Part shown: one piece after another, positions 16,373 through 25,198 of the stretch | Position numbering within the stretch: position 1 is the stretch's first letter | How the letters are laid out: every line of letters begins with the position of its first letter | From: Pontiellaceae bacterium | Lineage (GTDB): Bacteria; Verrucomicrobiota; Kiritimatiellia; Kiritimatiellales; Pontiellaceae | NCBI GenBank assembly: GCA_016937945.1 | Contig: JAFGVP010000170.1 | Location: 1 to 35,225, forward strand | Direction of reading: 5' to 3' | DNA: 35,225 bases | The notes under the pieces: model-generated | Seen by the model: only the letters and a program-made list of their open reading frames with translations | What the model was told of the DNA's origin: nothing | Database searches by the model: none | Position numbers and translations under genes: made by a program

Positions 16373-19300
16373 ATGAGCAGAATTCAAACCCTGACCGCTG
16401 CCGCCGCCTTTGCGCTGCTGTCGGCCATTTCTGTACAAGCCGAGATTGTCGCTTCAAATGTTGATGGAGTCCTTCAGTATGAAGGTATTGGCAACCAGAC
16501 CCTGATCAGCTCCATCAGCCGCGATGATACGGCCTCAGACACGCTCTGGATCAAGTGGACCGTGTTTGCCTATGACAATGTGGATACGGAAAACTACTGG
16601 AACGGCCTGCGCATTGATGATGGTGGTACCTATCGTCTCGGCATCGGTAACAGCTGGGATGCGACAGCTTATTCCACCTTTAACGGCGATCTGCTGAATT
16701 CGGCCAATCCGGACAGCACTAACGTTACTTACCAGACCATTCATACGAATGACGTCACCACCTTTATCATGCGGGTCGATTATAACGCCGGCGCCAGCGA
16801 CGACGTCACGATTTACATGGACCCGGATCTCGCGATTACCGAACTGGGTCAGGATCCGGCGCTGACCACGACGCTGAAGTACGACATGTCGTTTGACTCC
16901 ATTCAGACGGATGGCGGCGGCGGTGCGCTGGTAGGCTGGTACTACACCAATATCCTGGTTTCAACCGATGCCTCCGTCGACTTTTTCGGAGAGGATACCG
17001 ATGTGGACAGCGACGGCCTTCCGGATTCATGGGAAACCTTTTACGGATTGGATCCGGCGATTGGATCGGGCGATGACGGTGCTGACGGCGATCCGGATAC
17101 CGACGGACTGGTAAACAGTGATGAGCTGGAAAACGGAACCAACCCGCTGGCGGATGATACGGATGGCGACGGCCTGCAGGACGGCGAAGAGGTGCATACC
17201 TATTTTTCCGATCCGCTCGATTCCGATTCGGATGATGACTATCTCAGCGATGGCGACGAAGTGAATACGCATGCCACCGATCCGGCCGATGCGGACAGCG
17301 ATGATGACGGGGTGAACGATGCGACCGAAGTGTATGCCGGCAGCAATCCGAATGATGGCGGCGATGTGCCGGAGAACGCATTGCCCAACCTGGTCGGCGC
17401 TGAATTCTTCGACTATGCCGACGGCAGTATCTGGAGCAAAAACGGCGGCGAAATGTTCGACATTGATAACAACATCAGCAACGACGTGTATGTCGGCCAT
17501 ACCGGCAGCCGGTCGGACTGGTACGACAGTTCCTACAACGCCGCGAATGTCTTCAAGCAGGGTTTGAAAACATCGAACGGCACGCAGGGGCTTCGGGCGT
17601 TCAACGGATCGGCCGCCGGCGGAATGGCCCTCGGGGTGATTTCCGATGATCCGACCACCGGAGCAACCGGTTCCAATCTCTATTTCCGTGTTAAGATGAC
17701 CGCCTCCGGCACAGTGTCTTACGCCGGATTCAGCCTCTATAACGGTGGCACGGAAAAACTCTTCTTCGGTAAGATGGGCGACTCCGGCGAGTGGGGCGTT
17801 GCCGGTGCCGATGCGAGTACATCAATGGCGGCGGGTTACGGTCCGACGAATGCGGTTGAATACATGATGGTCGGAAAGATTGAAGTCGCGAACCGTATTG
17901 CAACCCTCTGGCTGGATCCTACGCTTGATTCCGGCGAATCGGCTAACTATGAGTCGGAAGTCGGCGGGGTGTCGCTGGTCAGTGGTTTTGCCTACAATGC
18001 GATCCGCCTGGAGTCCGGCGGTTCCGGCAGCGTCCGCTGGGATGATCTGGTCGTGGCGCTGACCTGGGAGGATCTTGCGTATGAGGGTGCCGACAGCGAT
18101 GCCGACACCCTGCGCGACAGCTGGGAACTGCTCTTTACCAATTCGCTGGCCGCGCTTACTCCGGGCTATGACCTCGACGGTGACGGGCTGGACGATGATG
18201 AAGAGATGGCCTTGGCCACAGATCCCACCAGTACGGATTCTGATGGGGACGGACTGAGTGACGGGGATGAAGTGAGCAGCTATTTCACCGATCCGGCAGA
18301 CAGCGATTCAGATGACGACGGACTTTCCGACGGCGATGAAATCAATGTCTACCAGACCGATCCGCTCGATACCGATTCGGACGATGATGGCTATTCCGAC
18401 GGCATTGAAGTGGATGTCGGAACGAGCCCGACGAATCCCACCGATAATCCCGGCGCCGCCGGCACGATTATTATCGACGGCATCCTTGATGCAGCGATCT
18501 ACGGCAATGCGGTTTCCACCCAGACGGTCAACACGGCGTGGGGCGACAACTATAATGAGCTGAATGCGGCCTATGCCTATGTTGCCAACGGCAAGCTCTA
18601 CCTGACGCTGACCGGCAACGTGGAAGCCAACGGAAACATTCTCGAAATCCTATTCGATACGACCGATGCCGTTACAACGAATGTGCTGGATGCGGTCAAC
18701 AGTTATGGCGGTAACGGGCTGGACGGGCTGACATTCGATACGGCGTTCACGCCGGATTATCACTGCCATCTGGATCGGGGCGACGACCGGTTTGAAATTG
18801 CAGATCTCGGGGCACAGGTTGCATCGGTTTATAACGGCGTGTTTGCCGGCGGCGTTTATGCCTCCACGGGAACCGGCACGGTGAATGCCACCGAAATCCT
18901 GTTGGCTTACGATGGAAGCAACACGAACGGTGTTGTTCAGGGAACGGGAGCAGCTTCTGAAACGACGAATTCCGTGAGCGGCCTGGAACTGTGCATCGAT
19001 CTGGCGGATCTGGGTAATCCGCATGGCACCATCAGGATCTGCGCTTTCATAAACGGGAATAATCGGGATTATCTCTCAAATCAGACCCTCGGCGGACTTC
19101 CGGCGGGAACGGACAGTCTAGGCTATCCGCCGTCATCGATTGACTTTTCGACGATCGAAGGCGATCAGTTCTTCACGGTTGAAGTCGGCGGCTCTGTCGT
19201 TCCCGGAAGTTTCACGATCAGCAGCATGACGATGCTGTCCGGCGGCACCGAGGTTCGGTTGACCTTCGAGGACCTGACGGTCGGCGTGGACTATAAGGTG

Positions 19301-19435
19301 CAGGCCGCAACGGATCTTTCGGGCGCGTTTTCCGATGTAGCCGGGTCGCAGTTTACGGCGGTCGCCGCAACGGAGTCGGTCGTGCTTTCGACAACGAATG
19401 ATGTTCGATTCTTCAAGGGAACGTCGGTACCCTGA
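16373..19435 (+). CDS. Secreted protein with thrombospondin-type-3 calcium repeats, first gene of amylase operon
   Basis: 1020 aa from ATG 16373, chosen because AGAGGAG at 16360-16366 precedes it and a clean signal peptide (about 1-23, ending VQA) follows. An in-frame ATG at 16307 would place 22 non-signal residues first. Layout: an N-terminal lectin-like beta domain (about 25-205), a block of Asp-rich TSP3 repeats (about 208-333, e.g. DTDGDGLQDGEEV), a second beta domain (about 340-565), a second TSP3 block (about 572-695), and a domain starting IIIDGILDAAIYG (about 697-945) that resembles CBM9/DOMON-type modules. It ends with a C-terminal domain (about 948-1020, FFKG near the end). No catalytic motif is seen. 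It probably binds calcium and glycan at the cell surface or in the secreted enzyme mix. The amylase gene follows 55 bp later with no terminator. Confidence 0.85.
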   Translation: MSRIQTLTAAAAFALLSAISVQAEIVASNVDGVLQYEGIGNQTLISSISRDDTASDTLWIKWTVFAYDNVDTENYWNGLRIDDGGTYRLGIGNSWDATAYSTFNGDLLNSANPDSTNVTYQTIHTNDVTTFIMRVDYNAGASDDVTIYMDPDLAITELGQDPALTTTLKYDMSFDSIQTDGGGGALVGWYYTNILVSTDASVDFFGEDTDVDSDGLPDSWETFYGLDPAIGSGDDGADGDPDTDGLVNSDELENGTNPLADDTDGDGLQDGEEVHTYFSDPLDSDSDDDYLSDGDEVNTHATDPADADSDDDGVNDATEVYAGSNPNDGGDVPENALPNLVGAEFFDYADGSIWSKNGGEMFDIDNNISNDVYVGHTGSRSDWYDSSYNAANVFKQGLKTSNGTQGLRAFNGSAAGGMALGVISDDPTTGATGSNLYFRVKMTASGTVSYAGFSLYNGGTEKLFFGKMGDSGEWGVAGADASTSMAAGYGPTNAVEYMMVGKIEVANRIATLWLDPTLDSGESANYESEVGGVSLVSGFAYNAIRLESGGSGSVRWDDLVVALTWEDLAYEGADSDADTLRDSWELLFTNSLAALTPGYDLDGDGLDDDEEMALATDPTSTDSDGDGLSDGDEVSSYFTDPADSDSDDDGLSDGDEINVYQTDPLDTDSDDDGYSDGIEVDVGTSPTNPTDNPGAAGTIIIDGILDAAIYGNAVSTQTVNTAWGDNYNELNAAYAYVANGKLYLTLTGNVEANGNILEILFDTTDAVTTNVLDAVNSYGGNGLDGLTFDTAFTPDYHCHLDRGDDRFEIADLGAQVASVYNGVFAGGVYASTGTGTVNATEILLAYDGSNTNGVVQGTGAASETTNSVSGLELCIDLADLGNPHGTIRICAFINGNNRDYLSNQTLGGLPAGTDSLGYPPSSIDFSTIEGDQFFTVEVGGSVVPGSFTISSMTMLSGGTEVRLTFEDLTVGVDYKVQAATDLSGAFSDVAGSQFTAVAATESVVLSTTNDVRFFKGTSVP

Positions 19436-19490
19436 TTCGGTTTGGTTTGCGGTTGATTGATAGAATACGGAGCGTCGGGAGTACCGGAAT

Positions 19491-22304
19491 ATGCAATGGA
19501 AAAACAGGTTGGGAATTCTGGTGCTCGCGGCGTGGTGCGGCACGGTTGTTCCGCAGCGCGCCGCCGCGTCCGGCTGTTCGGTTGATCCGGCGGTGCCCGC
19601 ATCGGGTCACAAGGTCACGGTGATCTACAATCCCGCCGGCGGGCCGCTGGCGGACGCCGGCACGGTGTATGCCCACCGCAGTTATAACTACTGGAGCGGA
19701 TCGATTGATGATCCCGCCATGACCGCATCGAACGGGTTGTGGGTTCTAACCTATCTGGTCCCCCAGCGGGTCAATACGCTGGACTTTGTTTTTCACGACG
19801 GCTCAGGCACGTGGGATAACAACAGTAACAGCGACTGGCATTTCAGTGTTCCGCTGCCGGACATCGCAGATCCGCCGGCGCTGCCTGCCAATGCCAGCCG
19901 GGCGCATGTCATGATGCAGGGATTCTACTGGGACTGCCCCGGCGGCTGGTATAGCACCATGGCTTCGCGCGCCAAACGGCTGCGTTACATGCAGGGCGGT
20001 TACGGCATCGATCGCATCTGGTTTCCGCCGCCGCAGAAGAGCAGCTCGTGGACCTCGATGGGCTATGATCCCTACGATTATTTCGATGTGGGGCAGTACT
20101 ATCAGAACGGCAAAGCCAGCACTCGATTCGGAACGCAGGGAGCGTTGAAGAATGCGACAGCGGCCTTCCGTGATAAGGGAATCCGGACGCTGGTTGATGT
20201 GGTGCTCAATCATCGTGCCGGCGGGGCGGCCGAGGCCAATCCCGTGGCCGGTACCACTACGTGGACCGACTACAGCGCCGTCGCCAGCGGTATGGCTGCG
20301 TGGGATTATTCCCAGTTTCATCCCTCCACGGAAGAGGCCTATGACGAGGGCGCATTCGATGGATTCAATGATGTGTGCCATGTGTCGGGATACTCCGCAG
20401 GCTCCGCCTATTATGACCTGATTGCGTGGGGCAACTGGCTTGCCGATACGAATAACGCCGGTTTCGACGGCGGTTGGCGTTTTGATTATCCCAAAGGAAT
20501 CAATCCATCGTTTATTGCCGATTTCCGGAAGGAGACCGGCGATGCGTTCGGCATTCTGGAATACTGGGACGGCAATATTTCATTGATCGAGGATTATGCA
20601 AAATATTCCGGCGACACCTCGGCCTTCGACTTTCCGGCATTCTACACCATGATCGATGTCTTTAACGACGGCGGCCATATCGGGCGACTGATTGATTCAA
20701 CGCGGGTCTATGCCGCGAAGAATCCCGATCGGGCGGTGACCTTTGTGGCGAACCACGATACGGACAAGGATGTGGACGTCGTGGATATTGCCGACAAGAT
20801 GCTGGCCTATGCCTATATCCTGACCTATCAGGGCTATCCCTGCATTTTCTGGAAGGATTACTATAACTATGGCCTCGCATCGCTGGGCGGTCAGGCCGGC
20901 AACGGGATTGATCCGCTGGTCTGGGTGCGCGGTGCGCTGGGCGGTGGCGATCCGGATATCCAGCTGCTCAAAGTGGATGACAGCGACCTGCTGGTTTACG
21001 GAACGCTCAACGGTTCCGTGGATGCACCCGGTTATATCGTGGCGATCAACACGCATGCTTCGTCGGCCCAGAGTGTATCGGTCACAACAGCCAATACCTT
21101 CCTGCGAGGGAAGACGCTTCAATGCCATGCCTGGTATTCCTATGCCGACGGCCAGAATGTGCAGCCGGCATCCGTTTCCTGCTCGGCCGGCGGCGTTGTA
21201 ACCGTCGCAGCACCGGCGCGCGGCTATGCTGTCTATTCCGTCGAAACCGATCTTCCGGATCCGTGGGCCGTCGCCGATGTCGGAACGGGCGGTCTGGAGG
21301 GCTCGGCCATTGTGATCGGCGACCGCTTTACACTGGTTGGAACCGGCGCGAATGCGGATGCCGGTTCCGAGGGATTAACCTTTGTGTATCAGTCTATCGA
21401 TGGCGATGCCGGAATAGAGGCAAATATATTGGATCTGGATGATACCGATGCGTCGGCCGGCGCCGGCGTGATGTTCCGTCCGGATACAACCACGAACAGT
21501 GCGAGCGCCGCCGTTTGGGTAACGCCGGGAAACGGCGTGGTATTTCAATGGAGAAGTGAGGATGACAGCGCCGTGGAATCGGTCAGCGCTGCCGGCGTGA
21601 CAGCGCCGTGCCGGGTTCGGCTGATCCGCTCCTCCGATCGGTTTTCCGGTTACTATTCGCAGGATGGATCAACCTGGATTCAGCTTGGAGCGGGGACCGT
21701 GGTGAGCATGTCATCCGATGCGTTGGTTGGAATGGCCGTTGCGAGCGGCACGGACGATACGCTCAACCTGGCGTCCTTTGCAGAGGTTTCGCTGAACCAT
21801 GCGCCGGTCATGAGTGCGGTTTCAAATCAGGTGCTGATTGCCGGTAATACATTGGCGCTGACCAATCGCGTCAGTGATGCAGATAATCCGGCTCAGGAAT
21901 TAAGTTATATGATCGTGTCGATTCCATCCGGCGCCGTCTTTGAGGAATCAACCGGCATCTTTTCATGGCGGCCCGCCATGGCGGATGCGCCTTCATCCAG
22001 TCTGGTGGTATGGACGGTCGCGGACAACGGCATTCCGCCGCTCAGTGCGTCCACCAGCTTTGCTGTCGAGGTTATCGCGCCGGCGGCTCCAACGCTTTCT
22101 TCCGTTTCCATCACCAACGGAGTTCTCGGGTTTCAGATCGATGGAGATAGCGGGCCGGACTATTCCGTGCTGCACACGACCAACCTGACGTCGGAAACAT
22201 GGACGCCGCTTTTTTCAACCAATTCACCGAGCCTGCCGTTTTACTGGTCGGCTCCGACTTCCGGCGTACAGCGGGAGTTCTTTAAAATTGAGCTGGGGCC
22301 GTAG
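19491..22304 (+). CDS. Multidomain secreted GH13 alpha-amylase with CBM25-like module
   Basis: 937 aa. ATG 19491 is preceded by GGGAG; signal peptide about 1-26. A CBM25-like starch-binding domain spans about 38-118 (VTVIYNPAGGPL then YNYWSG). The GH13 catalytic domain covers about 137-585, with region I DVVLNH (D236, H241), nucleophile D332 (GWRFDYPKG), acid/base E357 (GILEYWDG) and D423 (FVANHDTD). It hydrolyses alpha-1,4 bonds in starch by family. Next come a concanavalin/DUF1349-like domain (about 587-765), an Ig/cadherin-like domain (about 768-865), and the shared C-terminal domain (about 868-937) ending FFKIELGP. The catalytic part is closely similar to the next gene, indicating tandem duplication. 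It is second in the operon started by the TSP3 protein. Confidence 0.95.
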   Translation: MQWKNRLGILVLAAWCGTVVPQRAAASGCSVDPAVPASGHKVTVIYNPAGGPLADAGTVYAHRSYNYWSGSIDDPAMTASNGLWVLTYLVPQRVNTLDFVFHDGSGTWDNNSNSDWHFSVPLPDIADPPALPANASRAHVMMQGFYWDCPGGWYSTMASRAKRLRYMQGGYGIDRIWFPPPQKSSSWTSMGYDPYDYFDVGQYYQNGKASTRFGTQGALKNATAAFRDKGIRTLVDVVLNHRAGGAAEANPVAGTTTWTDYSAVASGMAAWDYSQFHPSTEEAYDEGAFDGFNDVCHVSGYSAGSAYYDLIAWGNWLADTNNAGFDGGWRFDYPKGINPSFIADFRKETGDAFGILEYWDGNISLIEDYAKYSGDTSAFDFPAFYTMIDVFNDGGHIGRLIDSTRVYAAKNPDRAVTFVANHDTDKDVDVVDIADKMLAYAYILTYQGYPCIFWKDYYNYGLASLGGQAGNGIDPLVWVRGALGGGDPDIQLLKVDDSDLLVYGTLNGSVDAPGYIVAINTHASSAQSVSVTTANTFLRGKTLQCHAWYSYADGQNVQPASVSCSAGGVVTVAAPARGYAVYSVETDLPDPWAVADVGTGGLEGSAIVIGDRFTLVGTGANADAGSEGLTFVYQSIDGDAGIEANILDLDDTDASAGAGVMFRPDTTTNSASAAVWVTPGNGVVFQWRSEDDSAVESVSAAGVTAPCRVRLIRSSDRFSGYYSQDGSTWIQLGAGTVVSMSSDALVGMAVASGTDDTLNLASFAEVSLNHAPVMSAVSNQVLIAGNTLALTNRVSDADNPAQELSYMIVSIPSGAVFEESTGIFSWRPAMADAPSSSLVVWTVADNGIPPLSASTSFAVEVIAPAAPTLSSVSITNGVLGFQIDGDSGPDYSVLHTTNLTSETWTPLFSTNSPSLPFYWSAPTSGVQREFFKIELGP

Positions 22305-22309
22305 CGATC

Positions 22310-23722
22310 ATGCGTTTTTCAATTCCGACTGTTTTCTGTTCGTTCCTGTGTGCCGCCGCCTTCGGTGGAAGTGCGCATGTGATGATGCAGGGGTTTTACT
22401 GGAACTGTCCTGAAGACTGGTATCTGGTCATGACGGAAAAGGCCGGCGAGCTGGCTGATATGAAGGGCGGCTACGGGATTGATCGCATCTGGTTTCCGGC
22501 GCCGCAGAAGAGCCAGTCGGGCCGCGGCTCCATGGGATATGATCCCTACGATTATTATGATCTCGGACAGTATGATCAGAAGGGAACCGTGCCGACCCAT
22601 TTCGGAACACAGGAGCAGTTGAAATCTGCGATTCAGGCCTTTCGCAAGAAGGGCGTTTCCTGCATGGGAGATATTATCCTGAATCATCGCGTCGGCGGCG
22701 CATCGGAGGAGAATCCCAATCTGCACGGGAAATCGAGCTGGACCGATTTCAGCGGCGTCGCCAGCGGGCGCTGTCCGTGGCGTTACGATCAGTTTCATCC
22801 ATCGTCCCATGAAAAGGCCGATCCCGGTGCCTTTGCCGATTTTCCCGATGTCTGCCACGCCTCCTCTGCGGGGCAGGATCTGATTGATTGGTGCAACTGG
22901 CTGAAGGAGGATGAAAACGCCGGTTTTGACGGCGGCTGGCGGCTGGATTATGTCAAAGGGGTTGATCCGGACTATCTGCATAAATTTCTTTCCGGGACAC
23001 ATTCGTTCGGCATTCTTGAGTGCTGGGACGGAATGAAGGTGGTAGAGGAATATCTTGAGGAAAGCAAGGCACCGGCTGTATTTGATTTTCCCGCATTCTA
23101 TACCATGGAGAAGGTGTTCAACCATGGTGAGGATATTGATCTGCTCGTGGATTCCGACGAGGTGTTTGCCGCCCGCGCGCCGGACCGCGCCGTCACGTTT
23201 GTGGCGAACCATGATACGGACAAGGATGCGCACGTGGAATCGATCACCGGGAATACCATGCTGGCCTACGCCTTTATCCTGACGTATCAGGGATATCCCT
23301 GCATCTTCTGGAAGGACTATTTTGAGTATGGTCTGTCCGATTTTGGAGGGCAGCCGGGCAATGGAATTCGTCCGCTGGTCTGGGTGCGCGGTGCGCTGGG
23401 GGGCGGCCGCCCGAAGATTGAGGTACTCAAGTCCGACAGTGCTGCGCTGCTGGCATACGGGACGCTGGATGGAACGCCGGATGCGCCCGGCTATATCGTG
23501 GCGATCAACAACCATCCTGACAAAATCCTGACGGCAAAACTCAAGACGGATAACCGTTTTCTCCGGCGCAAATCGCTTACCTGCCACGCCTGGTACTCCT
23601 ACGCCGAGGGCGAAAACCGCCGGCCCGGTGATGTGCCTTGCGGCGCATCCGGGCAGCTTACGCTGGAGGTTCCTCCCCGCGGCTACGTGGTCTATTCGTT
23701 GGCCGATAGCCAATCACAATAA
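22310..23722 (+). CDS. Single-domain secreted GH13 alpha-amylase, paralogue of the preceding gene
   Basis: 470 aa, starting 5 bp after the stop of the larger amylase, so probably translationally coupled; no clear RBS is visible. Short signal peptide (about 1-21) leading straight into SAHVMMQGFYWNCP, which aligns with residue 137 onward of the upstream amylase. Catalytic set: DIILNH (D121, H126), nucleophile D213 (GGWRLDYVKG), acid/base E237 (GILECWDG) and D302 (FVANHDTDKD). It has neither the CBM25 module nor the C-terminal domains of its paralogue. It is therefore likely to act on soluble or already released oligosaccharides, or in the periplasm; that division of labour is inference. Confidence 0.95.
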   Translation: MRFSIPTVFCSFLCAAAFGGSAHVMMQGFYWNCPEDWYLVMTEKAGELADMKGGYGIDRIWFPAPQKSQSGRGSMGYDPYDYYDLGQYDQKGTVPTHFGTQEQLKSAIQAFRKKGVSCMGDIILNHRVGGASEENPNLHGKSSWTDFSGVASGRCPWRYDQFHPSSHEKADPGAFADFPDVCHASSAGQDLIDWCNWLKEDENAGFDGGWRLDYVKGVDPDYLHKFLSGTHSFGILECWDGMKVVEEYLEESKAPAVFDFPAFYTMEKVFNHGEDIDLLVDSDEVFAARAPDRAVTFVANHDTDKDAHVESITGNTMLAYAFILTYQGYPCIFWKDYFEYGLSDFGGQPGNGIRPLVWVRGALGGGRPKIEVLKSDSAALLAYGTLDGTPDAPGYIVAINNHPDKILTAKLKTDNRFLRRKSLTCHAWYSYAEGENRRPGDVPCGASGQLTLEVPPRGYVVYSLADSQSQ

Positions 23723-23807
23723 AACGAAGATTGAATTCCTGTCTCTGGTCCTTGTGTTGTCCGTTCTTTATTCAGGAAGTAGGGGGGCACAAAACCAATC
23801 ATCGTCA

Positions 23808-23910
23808 GGTTTCGCGATTTTGTATCTTGCGGGCGGGACGCCTGCGGTACGTATCGCAGGCGTCCCGCCGACCCTGCAAAATCATGAAACCTTTTTGTCA
23901 TCGGTATAAG
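23808..23910 (+). repeat. Intergenic palindromic repeat, copy 2, extended hairpin
   Basis: Contains a perfect 15-bp inverted repeat, GGCGGGACGCCTGCG / CGCAGGCGTCCCGCC, around the near-palindromic centre GTACGTAT. An outer arm GGTTTCGCGATTTTG pairs at 13 of 15 with CAAAATCATGAAACC. The whole hairpin spans 23808-23891 and is followed by TTTTTG, so it could also terminate the amylase operon. Ends with TCATCGGTATAAG, like the other copies. Apart from this element the gap 23723-24013 shows nothing identifiable. Confidence 0.85.
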
Positions 23911-24013
23911 ACCATTGAAGTCAGGACGGTTTCGCTTCATTATGATCCGTTGAAATGGCCTGATCATACGGTCATGTGGTCGGAGTATCGATCTCGGTCG
24001 GAAAAGGAGAGGA

Positions 24014-24679
24014 ATGAGTTCAACGGAGATTAGAGAAGTCAAACGCGGCGTCTGGAGTCCGAAACTGCTGGTTGTCCTGTCGCTGTTTTTTTCGATATTC
24101 CCTTCCATGATCCTGTTTGCCCTGAACTATGGGCGCTATGGTTTCCCTCGGAAACGAAATCTCTGGCTGCTGATTACCGTCATTCTGCTCGTTGTTTTGC
24201 TGACGACAGGATTTGTAGAGCCGGACTGGGCGTGGCATCGTGCGTTTCTTTTCTGGATGGGGATGACCTGGGTGATTTCCCTGATGCAGCTCAGGCTGTT
24301 TCGTGAATGGATTGCGTCGGGCAGGCCGAAGGCAAGTGTGTTGTCCGGCGTTCTCGCATGCCTGCTTTGTATCGGCGCGCTATTTGCCGCTCTGGTGGTT
24401 GCCGGTACTGTCGAAGTTCTTCTGTTTCCGGAAGAGGATTATATCGCATACGAACTGATTGAGAACGGACAATATGAAGAGGCCGAACAGGTGCTCATGG
24501 CGGCCCGACTGGATTTTCCGGATGATCTTGATGTGCGCTATAATCTGGCGATTGTATACTACAGTACTGAGCGCCCTGAACTGGCCCGACAGGAACTGAT
24601 GACGATTTTGGAAGACCATCCTGATCATGAATATGCGCGGACGTTGCTTCAGCAGGTTGATGATCCGGGAGTGTATTAA
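24014..24679 (+). CDS. Membrane protein with four helices and a C-terminal TPR-like segment
   Basis: 221 aa; ATG 24014 follows AAAGGAGAGGA. Hydrophobic helices at about 18-39, 49-68, 77-96 and 108-132. The soluble tail (about 138-221) has TPR-like spacing: AYELIENGQYEEAEQVLMAA, then DLDVRYNLAIVYYSTERPEL, then DHEYARTLLQQV. I do not recognise a named family. TPR tails usually mediate protein contacts. It lies between the amylase operon and the six-hairpin gene and is followed 38 bp later by a DUF805 gene. That gap holds a GC-rich hairpin (CCGGGCC-GTTA-GGTCCGG) without a T tract. A connection to starch metabolism is not evident. Confidence 0.78.
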   Translation: MSSTEIREVKRGVWSPKLLVVLSLFFSIFPSMILFALNYGRYGFPRKRNLWLLITVILLVVLLTTGFVEPDWAWHRAFLFWMGMTWVISLMQLRLFREWIASGRPKASVLSGVLACLLCIGALFAALVVAGTVEVLLFPEEDYIAYELIENGQYEEAEQVLMAARLDFPDDLDVRYNLAIVYYSTERPELARQELMTILEDHPDHEYARTLLQQVDDPGVY

Positions 24680-24717
24680 TGCCGGGCCGTTAGGTCCGGG
24701 GGAACCGTAGGAGCAGT

Positions 24718-25068
24718 ATGAAAAAATTATTGCGGGCATTCTCGTTCTCAGGCGTGGCGACGCGCGTGGAGTGGTGGCTGGCCTGGATTTGGGTCTTTTT
24801 ATTCCTTATCGCCGGGGCCTACATGGATACCCTGATTATCGGAACCTGTGAAAACTCGGGAGTGATCTTCTGTCTTTTCATGCTCATTGCGTTCTGGTTT
24901 CTCTGGGCGACCCAGGTGCGGCGCTGGCATGACCGCGGCAAATCAGGCTGGTGGTGCCTGATTCATCTGGTTCCCGCTATCGGGCATGTCTGGGCGTTCG
25001 TGGAACTCGGCTTTTTTCCGCCCGTTGGCGGGAACGAACCTCATGATATTTCCAATGATTACCGATAA
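24718..25068 (+). CDS. DUF805-family small membrane protein
   Basis: 116 aa; ATG 24718 follows GTAGGAGCAGT. Begins FSFSGVATRVEWW, the usual DUF805 opening (the family often reads F-x-G-R-x-x-R-x-E-W/Y-W). It has helices at about 20-40 and 50-65, the signature RRWHDRGKSGWW (about 68-79), and a last helix near 82-100. Function unknown in the family. Closely follows the TPR membrane protein, probably co-transcribed. Confidence 0.88.
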   Translation: MKKLLRAFSFSGVATRVEWWLAWIWVFLFLIAGAYMDTLIIGTCENSGVIFCLFMLIAFWFLWATQVRRWHDRGKSGWWCLIHLVPAIGHVWAFVELGFFPPVGGNEPHDISNDYR

Positions 25069-25099
25069 TGGTTCATTCCCGGTTTTTCAGGAGATAGTC

Positions 25100-25123
25100 A
25101 AAACTAACCCATTGGCTAGCTAG
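25100..25123 (+). promoter_or_regulatory. Operator-like motif, site D
   Basis: Reads CTAACCCATTGGCTAGCT followed by AG, with dyad CTAACC-CATT-GGCTAG. It shares the flank CAAAACTAACCCA with site B. It lies 213 nt upstream of the six-hairpin glycosidase start. A 128-bp repeat element sits in between; without it the distance would be about 85 nt, in the range of the other three sites (57-94 nt). Confidence 0.7.
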
Positions 25124-25198
25124 TCAATTTTACGCGGTGTGTGCGACCCTCTTTGATGGTTGGTGGAAATGTGTTTCCACCGCAGGAATACCGTTCAC

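Noticed and set aside
16990..18460. Repeated GAT/GAC-rich DNA as a tandem repeat array
   Set aside because: The repetition comes from Asp-rich TSP3 protein repeats in one coding frame; the DNA units are not conserved enough to be a satellite or CRISPR.
22319..23713. 464-codon open frame antisense to the second amylase
   Set aside because: The plus-strand frame encodes a complete GH13 with all catalytic motifs; the antisense product shows no recognisable motif or signal and mirrors the codon structure of the real gene.
23808..23910. Palindrome copies as CRISPR repeats
   Set aside because: Only three copies, kilobases apart, with no regular spacers and no cas genes.
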